A stretch of 5,628 bases of DNA, from assembly GCA_946061315.1 (NCBI GenBank), contig CAMGRB010000109.1:1-5628 (forward strand), given 5' to 3'. The notes beneath the pieces are model-generated. The model made no database searches and was not told the DNA's origin. It was given only the letters and a program-made list of their open reading frames with translations. The position numbers and the translations under genes were made by a program. Shown here in pieces: positions 1 to 5,054 of this stretch (the first letter of the stretch is position 1; each line of letters opens with the position of its first letter). The stretch is from an uncultured Clostridia bacterium (GTDB taxonomy: Bacteria > Bacillota > Clostridia > Oscillospirales > CAG-272).

Positions 1-1002
1 ATATATCTGCCACCTGTCAAGCGTTTTGAAATGCTCTCCCATTTTTCTGTAAAGGTCCTCACATTCACGAACGGTAAGAAGCCGCTCGCCGTAAGGTGGG
101 TTGCAAACTATCGTGCCGCGCCTGCCGCCCGTTTCTATTGTAAGGGCATCTTTTTCAAAAATTTTCATATTGTTATATACGCCCGCGTGCTTGGCACATT
201 CGGTAGCGAGCGACACACACTCGGGGTTTATGTCCGAAGCGTATGCTTCAAAAGGCGAGTCGGTTATTATCTTTGCTCTTGCCGCCTCCCTTGCATCGTT
301 CCACACTTTTTTGTCTATACCCGCAAAGGTCTGTGAAATAAAGGCTCTTTCAAGTCCGGGCGCTCTGTTCGTCATTATCATTGACGCTTCTATTGCAATA
401 GTTCCCGAGCCGCAAAACGGATCCCAGAAAAGAACGTCCTCTCTCGGTCTTGAAATTTTGGCAAGTGCGGCGGCAAGCGTTTCCCTTATCGGCGCCTCCG
501 ACGCTTTCGGTCTGTAGCCTCTTTTATGAAGCGGTGTGCCCGAGGTATCTATCATAAGAGTGGCTCTGTTCTTAAAGAGGAAAAAGTCAATCTGATACTT
601 TGTTCCCGTTTCCGCAAACCAACTGATACCGTATTTTGCGCCGAGACTCGATGCAACCGCTTTCTTTATTATTTTCTGACAGTCGGGGACGGAAAAGAGC
701 GCGCTTTTTATACTGTGTCCCCTTACGGGAAATTCGTCGTCCTTACCTATCCATCTATACCAATCAAGAGCTTTTGTGCCCTCGAAAAGATCGTCAAAGG
801 TGAGCGCCTCAAACTCTCCGACCTTTATATAAACCCTCTCCGCGTATCTTAAATTGATATTGCACACCGCCATAGCGGAAATATCGCCGACAAAGCTTAT
901 TCTGCCGTCCATGGTTTCGGTTCTTTTATAGCCGAGTGCGTCTATCTCCTCGCCGAGCAGACCTTCAAGCCCGAAAAGGCACGTTGCCACATACTCAATC
1001 AT
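1..1002 (-). CDS. THUMP-domain class I SAM-dependent RNA methyltransferase (YpsC/RlmL-N type), C-terminus cut by window edge
   Basis: I translated 334 uninterrupted codons from ATG at 1002 down to base 1; the C-terminus lies outside the window. The family (COG0116: B. subtilis YpsC, N-terminal half of E. coli RlmL) uses S-adenosylmethionine to methylate a guanine N2 in 23S rRNA and is cytoplasmic; full members are about 370-390 residues, so perhaps 40-50 are missing. Visible order: N-terminal ferredoxin-like segment starting MIEYVATCLFGLEGLLGEEI, THUMP region about residues 45-155, the typical LHKRGYR linker at 158-164, then a Rossmann methyltransferase with the SAM-binding motif DPFCGSGT (194-201), an acidic strand end ASDINPE (255-261), and the catalytic NPPYGER (301-307) expected of an N2-guanine/N6-adenine type enzyme. 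The ATG overlaps the kinase stop (995-997) by 8 bases and has AAAGGAG 9 bases upstream (1012-1018) inside the kinase gene, so translational coupling is likely. Family assignment is firm; the exact rRNA target is inferred. Confidence 0.93.
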   Translation of the reverse strand, partial: MIEYVATCLFGLEGLLGEEIDALGYKRTETMDGRISFVGDISAMAVCNINLRYAERVYIKVGEFEALTFDDLFEGTKALDWYRWIGKDDEFPVRGHSIKSALFSVPDCQKIIKKAVASSLGAKYGISWFAETGTKYQIDFFLFKNRATLMIDTSGTPLHKRGYRPKASEAPIRETLAAALAKISRPREDVLFWDPFCGSGTIAIEASMIMTNRAPGLERAFISQTFAGIDKKVWNDAREAARAKIITDSPFEAYASDINPECVSLATECAKHAGVYNNMKIFEKDALTIETGGRRGTIVCNPPYGERLLTVRECEDLYRKMGEHFKTLDRWQIY

Positions 1003-2509
1003 TAGTTTTTTCTCCTTTGGGCAAGGTGAACGAGAACGTGCAGTTCTTTCCGTATTCGCTCTGTACGCTTATCTTCTCTCCGTGTGCCTCTATTATCGTC
1101 TTTGTTATGAAAAGCCCAAGACCTACGCCCGTTTTGTCAAGTCCTCTGCTCTTGTCGCCTTTGTAAAATCTGTCGAAAACGTACGGCTGATCCTCGGGGG
1201 ATATTCCTATTCCCTCATTGTAAATCGAGAATTTTATCTTTTTGTCGCAGTCCTTGACGCTTACTTTGTATTTGCCCTTTTCATAAGAGAACTTTATCGC
1301 ATTGTGGCAAAGGTTGTATATTACCTGGTTTATCGCGTCCTTGTCGCCCTTTACGTACATATCGAAGTCGTCAAAATCAAAGTCAACGTCAAGCTCTTTT
1401 ATCTCTATCTGCGTTTCAAAGGATATTACCGTCTGCCTTACCATTTCGCAGATATTGAAATTTTTCATTTCAAACTTGCGCTCACCCGATTGAAGCCTCG
1501 ATATATCGAGCAAGGACGTTACAAGTCGGCTCAAGCGTTTTATTTCGTTTTTGATTATGGTAAGATAATATTCCTGCTTTTCGGGCGGTATTGCACCGTC
1601 GAGTATTCCGTCTATAAAGCCGGCTATTGTCGTCATAGGCGTCCTTAAATCGTGTGACGCACTACTCAAAAAGCTACGCTGCATTTCGTCCTTTGACTGA
1701 AGTGCCGAAGCCATATTGTTAAACGAGGTTGCAAGGTCTGCAAGCTCGTCGTTACCCCTGACCGGTATTCGCACGCTGAAATTACCGCGCGAGAACTCGT
1801 TTACCGCAACGCTTATCTCGCGAAGCGGCTTCATAACGCTGTAGCTCACACCGTAAATTGCCACAAGTGCAACTATTGATATCCAAACGACCGCTATTAT
1901 TATCGAGCGCATCATCGCGCTTATCATATCGCCCTTTTTGGAGCTTAACGTATAAGCGATTACCGTGCCGAGAGTGTCCTCATTTTCGTTTTCTATAACC
2001 GATGCGAACAAAATTACGTTTGAGGAGAAAAACCCGTTGCAGTTGCGGCGCATTGATATATCTTTTTCTTCGAGTATTTCCTCCATTGTTTCCTTTGGAA
2101 TTGAGGTTTTCTCGATTTCCTCTATACCCGCCGTAGAATTTTCGCCGTACTTTACCTGTATTTCGCCCGTATCCTCGTCTTTATACGCGCTCATAACTAT
2201 ATTGCCGTCTTTGTCGGTAGCAAGCACCTTGAAGTTCGGCGTTGTCATAAAGTTTATGGAAAGCGCGGACTTCAAACTGTTTTCCTTCTCCCTTATCTTT
2301 TCTTCAAGGGTACCGTCGCTATTTTCTACGTTAAGAAAGGTTTCAAAGGTGACTACTACGTTTGAAAGCTCTTTTTTTCTCGAATCTATGGAAAAATTCT
2401 CGATAAGTGTCGTTATTATTATTCCGAGGACCGTAACGGTGAGAATGATTATCGCCATAAATATCGCCATATATCTTGTGTATATGTTCTTGAAATGAAG
2501 TTTTTTCAT
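995..2509 (-). CDS. Membrane-bound sensor histidine kinase with HAMP domain
   Basis: This is a 504-residue kinase that autophosphorylates on histidine and should pass phosphate to the adjacent response regulator. In order: short cytoplasmic N-terminus, membrane helix about 14-36, extracytoplasmic sensor region about 37-200, second helix about 202-225, HAMP about 226-275, HisKA with SHDLRTP at 285-291 (phosphoacceptor H286), then a GHKL ATPase with N box NLCHNAIKFS (399-408), G1 NEGIGI (431-436), F box FDRFYKGDKSR (445-455) and G2 GVGLGLFI (461-468). The G1 motif has Asn where the textbook motif has Asp; the rest is intact, so I expect an active kinase. The sensor region contains FKVLATDKDGNIVMS (93-107), reminiscent of a PAS/Cache-type strand pair; its ligand is unknown. 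The start is ATG at 2509 because AAGGAGG lies 8 bases upstream. A GTG ten codons upstream (2539) has no ribosome binding site and falls at the predicted transcription start. It overlaps the methyltransferase by 8 bases. There is no cytoplasmic PAS, unlike WalK or B. subtilis PhoR. Confidence 0.94.
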   Translation of the reverse strand: MKKLHFKNIYTRYMAIFMAIIILTVTVLGIIITTLIENFSIDSRKKELSNVVVTFETFLNVENSDGTLEEKIREKENSLKSALSINFMTTPNFKVLATDKDGNIVMSAYKDEDTGEIQVKYGENSTAGIEEIEKTSIPKETMEEILEEKDISMRRNCNGFFSSNVILFASVIENENEDTLGTVIAYTLSSKKGDMISAMMRSIIIAVVWISIVALVAIYGVSYSVMKPLREISVAVNEFSRGNFSVRIPVRGNDELADLATSFNNMASALQSKDEMQRSFLSSASHDLRTPMTTIAGFIDGILDGAIPPEKQEYYLTIIKNEIKRLSRLVTSLLDISRLQSGERKFEMKNFNICEMVRQTVISFETQIEIKELDVDFDFDDFDMYVKGDKDAINQVIYNLCHNAIKFSYEKGKYKVSVKDCDKKIKFSIYNEGIGISPEDQPYVFDRFYKGDKSRGLDKTGVGLGLFITKTIIEAHGEKISVQSEYGKNCTFSFTLPKGEKTND

Positions 2510-2517
2510 CGCTCTCT

Positions 2518-2524
2518 CCTCCTT
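2518..2524 (-). promoter_or_regulatory. Ribosome binding site that decides the kinase start
   Basis: AAGGAGG reads on the minus strand 8 bases before ATG at 2509. It is a near-perfect Shine-Dalgarno sequence and selects this ATG over the in-frame GTG at 2539, which would place the site inside the coding region. Confidence 0.85.
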
Positions 2525-2544
2525 CTTTACGTCCTTCACGTTAT

Positions 2545-2573
2545 AGTATAAACAATTTATTATAATAAGTCAA
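2545..2573 (-). promoter_or_regulatory. Sigma-A promoter for the kinase-methyltransferase unit
   Basis: On the minus strand, TTGACT (2568-2573) and TATACT (2545-2550) are separated by exactly 17 bases, each one mismatch from the sigma-A consensus. The predicted transcription start is about 2538, giving a leader of roughly 28 bases to the ATG at 2509. The -35 directly abuts the T-tract of the response-regulator terminator, so the kinase does not depend on read-through from the regulator gene. Confidence 0.8.
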
Positions 2574-2598
2574 GAAAAAAGAGGATTTTCTCCTCTTT
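2574..2598 (-). terminator. Intrinsic terminator of the response-regulator gene
   Basis: On the minus strand, AAAGAGGA and TCCTCTTT form an 8-bp stem around a GAAAA loop, running into a T-tract (six T in all, three of them in the stem). It begins 6 bases after the regulator stop codon (2605-2607). The stem has only four G-C pairs, so termination may be partial and some read-through into the kinase gene is possible. Confidence 0.72.
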
Positions 2599-2604
2599 CA
2601 ACTT

Positions 2605-3312
2605 TTATGATTCTGAAGGTTGAGGAAACACCTCAAATTTGTAGCCGACGCCCCAGACGGTTTTAAGTTCCCATTTGTCAGACACTCCCTGGAGTTTTTC
2701 GCGCAGGCGCTTTATATGGACGTCAACGGTCCTCGAGTCGCCGAGGTAGTCAAAGCTCCACACCTTGTTAAGAAGCTGATCCCTTGTATATACCCTGTTG
2801 AAATTCTTTGCAAGGAAATAAAGAAGAAGAAGCTCTTTATGCGGAACGTCGACACTCTCCCCCCTGATTTTAAGCTCGTGATTGGCAAGACTTATCTCAA
2901 GGTTATCAAAACGCAAGGTGTCCTTATCTACGTGGGTTTCCATTGCGCTGTATCTGCGAAGCACGGCTTTTACCCTTGCCAAAAGCTCCTTCATATCAAA
3001 AGGCTTTACGACAAAATCGTCAGCGCCGAGCTCAAGACCCAGCACCTTATCGAAAACGTCGCCCTTTGCGGTTATCATTATCATCGGCTTATTGGAGTTG
3101 GCACGTATCTCGCGGCAAACGTCCGTTCCGTCTTTTTTTGGGAGCATAAGATCGAGAAGAACAATATCGGGGTCGTAGCTCTTGAACATATTAAGCCCTT
3201 CAACTCCGTCATTGGCAACGGCTACGTCGTAGCCTTCATTCTGAAAATAAACCTTTATAAGCTCACATATATTGACGTCATCATCAACGACAAGCATTTT
3301 TGTTCCCAGCAT
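2605..3312 (-). CDS. OmpR/PhoB-family response regulator
   Basis: This is a 235-residue, full-length two-domain transcription factor. The receiver domain (about 1-120) has the acidic cluster D10-D12, phosphoacceptor D54 in LLDLMLP, T81 in MITA and K103 in VVKPFD, all expected for an active receiver. The DNA-binding winged helix (about 130-228) shows HKELLLLYFL (158-167), the recognition-helix pattern SRTVDVHIKRLREKL (193-207) and the wing TVWGVGYKF (218-226). It should be phosphorylated by the kinase encoded just downstream and then bind direct-repeat sites as a dimer. The start is ATG at 3312, 8 bases after AAAAGGAG; the in-frame ATG five codons later has no such site. Its nearest well-known relatives by overall look are PhoP, WalR and similar Gram-positive regulators, but I cannot assign orthology, so no symbol is given. 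It has its own promoter and terminator and is divergent from ychF. Confidence 0.95.
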   Translation of the reverse strand: MLGTKMLVVDDDVNICELIKVYFQNEGYDVAVANDGVEGLNMFKSYDPDIVLLDLMLPKKDGTDVCREIRANSNKPMIMITAKGDVFDKVLGLELGADDFVVKPFDMKELLARVKAVLRRYSAMETHVDKDTLRFDNLEISLANHELKIRGESVDVPHKELLLLYFLAKNFNRVYTRDQLLNKVWSFDYLGDSRTVDVHIKRLREKLQGVSDKWELKTVWGVGYKFEVFPQPSES

Positions 3313-3366
3313 ATCAGTTTCTCCTTTTCATATCGGTAAGCAGGCGATTTTTCGCAAGTTACATTT

Positions 3367-3395
3367 ATTGTAGCATATTTTTGACAATTTGTAAA
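3367..3395 (-). promoter_or_regulatory. Sigma-A promoter of the response regulator, with extended -10
   Basis: On the minus strand, TTTACA (3390-3395) and TACAAT (3367-3372) are separated by 17 bases, with TGC immediately before the -10 forming an extended -10 element. The region just upstream (3396-3430) is AT-rich and could act as an UP element. Predicted transcription start is about 3360, leaving a leader of roughly 48 bases to the ATG at 3312. Confidence 0.8.
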
Positions 3396-3449
3396 CAGTT
3401 TATTTCAAAATAAGAAATATTTATCGCTAATTGTATTCTACAACGTAAT

Positions 3450-3480
3450 TGTGAACAAAATGTGAACGCGAAGTGTGAAT
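3450..3480 (-). promoter_or_regulatory. Three TTCACA boxes, candidate response-regulator binding site
   Basis: On the minus strand TTCACA occurs at 3474-3479, 3461-3466 and 3450-3455, with spacers of 7 and 5 bases; the last two repeats are exactly 11 bp apart and share GTTCACA. Hexamer direct repeats with about one helical turn between them are how PhoP/OmpR-family regulators are known to bind, and TTCACA fits the B. subtilis PhoP box TT(A/C/T)A(C/T)A. The site lies about 90-120 bases upstream of the predicted regulator transcription start and about 47 bases upstream of the ychF -35. Binding by the neighbouring regulator is inferred. Confidence 0.5.
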
Positions 3481-3526
3481 ATAATAAAAAATCACCATAT
3501 TTTTTGCCCGTTTTTTCCTTTTTCTC

Positions 3527-3555
3527 TTGATAGGACGAAAAAAATAATGTATAAT
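3527..3555 (+). promoter_or_regulatory. Sigma-A promoter of ychF
   Basis: TTGATA (3527-3532) and a perfect TATAAT (3550-3555) are separated by 17 bases. Predicted start is about 3562, giving a leader of about 40 bases. AAGAGG (3589-3594) lies 7 bases before the ATG at 3602. Confidence 0.82.
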
Positions 3556-3601
3556 ACTACAAGACCGTATAAGCGGAACAAGAATTTTAAGAGGTAACGT
3601 A

Positions 3602-4693
3602 ATGAAACTTGGAATTGTAGGGCTCCCCAACGTCGGAAAAAGTACGCTTTTCAATGCTTTGACAAATGCGGGGGCGCAAAGTGCGAATTATCCTTTCTGT
3701 ACGATAGAGCCTAACGTCGGCGTTGTTGCCGTGCCGGACAGCCGCCTTGACGTGCTTGCAAAAATGTACTCTCCCGAGCTTTATACCCCTGCGGTTATCG
3801 AATTTGTCGATATTGCGGGGCTTGTAAAGGGCGCTTCAAAGGGCGAGGGGCTCGGAAATAAATTTCTCTCTCACATAAGAGAGGTTGACGCGATAATACA
3901 CGTTGTCCGTTGTTTTGAGAACAACGATATTATACACGTAGACGGCTCCGTCGATCCTATAAGGGACGTTGAAACGATAAATCTTGAGCTTATCTTCTCC
4001 GATATGGAAATTCTCGAAAGAAGAATAGACGCAGTTAAAAAAGCTATTAAGGGGGACAAGACGCTCGCCCCGAAGCTTGAACTTCTTGAAAGAATAATGG
4101 GTGCGCTCTCCGAAGGAAAGACGGCGCGCTCGCTCGATTATACCGAGGACGAGCTTGATATGCTATCCGACGTTGCTCTGCTCACGATAAAGCCCGTTAT
4201 ATACGTTGCAAACGTAAGCGAGAGCGATATAGCGGATATTTCAAAAAATGAGCATTACGGCAAGCTTGCGGAGTTTGCAAAATCGGAAAAGAGCGAGGTT
4301 ATACCCGTCTGCGCCGAGATAGAAGCGGAAATTGCAGAGCTTGACGATGACGAAAAGGAGATGTTCCTCTCCGACCTTGGAATAAAGGAAAGCGGACTTG
4401 ACAGGCTTATTAAAGCAAGCTATTCTCTTTTGGGACTTATAAGTTATCTTACCGCAGGGCCGAAAGAGGTGCGTGCGTGGACGATAAAGAAAGGCACGAA
4501 GGCACCGCAGGCGGCAGGCAAGATCCACTCCGACTTTGAGCGTGGCTTTATCCGTGCCGAGATAGTTTCCTTTGACGACCTTGTAAAGTGCGGCAGTATG
4601 AACGCGGCAAAAGAAAAGGGCCTTGTTCGCTCCGAGGGCAAGGATTACGTAATCTGCGACGGAGATATAGTTCTTTTCAGATTTAACGTATAA
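3602..4693 (+). CDS. ychF: Redox-regulated ribosome-associated ATPase YchF (OLA1 family)
   Basis: 363 residues, the same length as E. coli YchF. The family is an Obg-type P-loop NTPase that binds ribosomes, prefers ATP over GTP and has been linked to oxidative stress and translation control. Walker A GLPNVGKST is at 7-15, the G3 segment DIAGLVKGASKGEGLGNKFL at 70-89, the family signature FENNDIIHV at 105-113 with the conserved histidine (H112) that replaces the usual catalytic residue, and G4 is NVSE (204-207) rather than NKxD, the change known to give ATP preference. A coiled-coil helical insert spans about 125-185, and a C-terminal TGS domain about 278-363 includes RAWTIKKGTKAPQAAGKIHSDFERGFIRAE. 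The start is supported by AAGAGG 7 bases upstream and by the universal MKLGIVGLPNVGKST opening. It is monocistronic: own promoter, strong terminator, divergent neighbour. Nothing is missing or unusual in the protein. Confidence 0.98.
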   Translation: MKLGIVGLPNVGKSTLFNALTNAGAQSANYPFCTIEPNVGVVAVPDSRLDVLAKMYSPELYTPAVIEFVDIAGLVKGASKGEGLGNKFLSHIREVDAIIHVVRCFENNDIIHVDGSVDPIRDVETINLELIFSDMEILERRIDAVKKAIKGDKTLAPKLELLERIMGALSEGKTARSLDYTEDELDMLSDVALLTIKPVIYVANVSESDIADISKNEHYGKLAEFAKSEKSEVIPVCAEIEAEIAELDDDEKEMFLSDLGIKESGLDRLIKASYSLLGLISYLTAGPKEVRAWTIKKGTKAPQAAGKIHSDFERGFIRAEIVSFDDLVKCGSMNAAKEKGLVRSEGKDYVICDGDIVLFRFNV

Positions 4694-4714
4694 TCAAAAA
4701 TGATTACTTGACAT

Positions 4715-4750
4715 ACGCTTGCCGTAAAATGCGGCAAGCGTTATTTTTAT
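4715..4750 (+). terminator. Intrinsic terminator of ychF
   Basis: ACGCTTGCCG (4715-4724) pairs perfectly with CGGCAAGCGT (4732-4741) around a 7-base loop, followed by TATTTTTAT. It starts 21 bases after the ychF stop. The GC-rich 10-bp stem and U-rich tail make it a convincing Rho-independent terminator. Confidence 0.92.
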
Positions 4751-4854
4751 AAAATCCCTAAGAAAGTATCACATTGCTCCTGCCGTGTAACAATGCGCAA
4801 TATAACCGTAGAAAATTAAACTTTTATGTTAAAACTCGATTTTTAATATAAAAA

Positions 4855-4924
4855 GCACCCGAAAAGCTTTTATATATCGGCAATTTCAGAATACCTTAAA
4901 AAAAGTATACTTTTTTTCGGGTGC
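4855..4924. repeat. 11-bp inverted repeat GCACCCGAAAA / TTTTCGGGTGC with 48-base interior
   Basis: GCACCCGAAAA (4855-4865) is perfectly complementary to TTTTCGGGTGC (4914-4924). The right arm overlaps the T-run of the 20-bp palindrome and ends 5 bases before the -35 of the lipoprotein promoter. The arms could pair in RNA only if something transcribes through from upstream. Role unknown: protein site, cruciform or remnant of an older terminator are all possible. Confidence 0.6.
4898..4917. promoter_or_regulatory. Perfect 20-bp palindrome, candidate upstream operator
   Basis: Seven A, GTATAC, seven T: perfect two-fold symmetry. It ends 12 bases before the -35 of the lipoprotein promoter (4930). 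Its central 14 bp, AAAAGTATACTTTT, recurs exactly at 5006-5019. A dimeric regulator site is a natural reading, but the cognate protein is not in this window. Confidence 0.55.
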
Positions 4925-4929
4925 GGGTA

Positions 4930-4958
4930 TTGACTTATTTTGGCGATTATTGTATAAT
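4930..4958 (+). promoter_or_regulatory. Sigma-A promoter of the lipoprotein gene
   Basis: TTGACT (4930-4935) and a perfect TATAAT (4953-4958) are separated by 17 bases, with TG just before the -10. Predicted start is about 4965, leaving a 5' leader of about 90 bases. This is one of the strongest promoters in the window by consensus match, and it is bracketed by matching palindromes. Confidence 0.83.
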
Positions 4959-4973
4959 AAAAAGGTAGATTTT

Positions 4974-5016
4974 AGTATATTTTTCCTCATTTTCACTATC
5001 CGAGGAAAAGTATACT
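4974..5016 (+). promoter_or_regulatory. 15-bp hairpin in the 5' leader of the lipoprotein gene
   Basis: AGTATATTTTTCCTC (4974-4988) pairs with GAGGAAAAGTATACT (5002-5016) over 15 positions, with one U-G wobble and a 13-base loop. It lies wholly in the predicted leader and is followed by only three more T and then A, a weak tail for termination. It may act as an attenuator, as an mRNA-stabilising 5' structure, or simply reflect two operator half-copies in inverted order. Confidence 0.55.
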
Positions 5017-5019
5017 TTT
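5006..5019. promoter_or_regulatory. 14-bp palindrome AAAAGTATACTTTT, second operator-like copy
   Basis: This is an exact copy of the core of the palindrome at 4898-4917, centred 105 bases downstream of it, which is ten helical turns. It sits in the predicted leader at about +41 to +54. An imperfect related sequence, TTTTAGTATATTTT, lies between at 4970-4983. Two matching sites on either side of a promoter resemble looping repression; this is inference. Confidence 0.5.
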
Positions 5020-5054
5020 ACTACGGAAAATAAGTAAATATTCCGGAGGTTTTT

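Larger units (their letters stand above)
4751..4929. other. AT-rich intergenic region with dyads, no gene seen
   Basis: This stretch between the ychF terminator and the lipoprotein promoter has no credible open reading frame with a ribosome binding site. It holds an AT-rich imperfect dyad at about 4821-4855 (CTTTTATGTTAAAA against TTTTTAATATAAAAAG), an 11-bp inverted repeat (4855-4865 with 4914-4924) and the 20-bp palindrome at 4898-4917 listed separately. No tRNA, rRNA or recognisable riboswitch fold was seen. Confidence 0.6.

Noticed and set aside
31..852. Plus-strand open frames over the first 850 bases
   Set aside because: The minus strand here encodes a continuous RNA methyltransferase with SAM-binding and NPPY motifs; the plus-strand frames have no support.
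1082..2498. Open frames on the plus strand opposite the kinase (1082-1648, 1965-2498)
   Set aside because: They lie antisense to clearly coding sequence, lack ribosome binding sites, and their hydrophobic composition mirrors the reverse complement of the kinase codons.
2510..2539. N-terminal extension of the kinase by ten residues from a GTG at 2539
   Set aside because: It has no Shine-Dalgarno sequence, it falls at the predicted transcription start, and the ATG at 2509 has an excellent AAGGAGG at ideal spacing located inside that extension.
2620..3339. 239-codon open frame on the plus strand opposite the response regulator
   Set aside because: It is antisense to a gene with complete family motifs, has no recognisable protein features, and arises from the codon bias of the real gene.
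3401..3419. TATTTC / GAAATA dyad upstream of the response-regulator -35
   Set aside because: Only six A-T-dominated base pairs per arm in an AT-rich stretch; an UP-element-like tract explains it as well.
4821..4855. AT-rich hairpin as a terminator for a minus-strand gene
   Set aside because: No minus-strand gene ends here, the stem is almost wholly A-T with a bulge, and such dyads are common by chance in AT-rich DNA.
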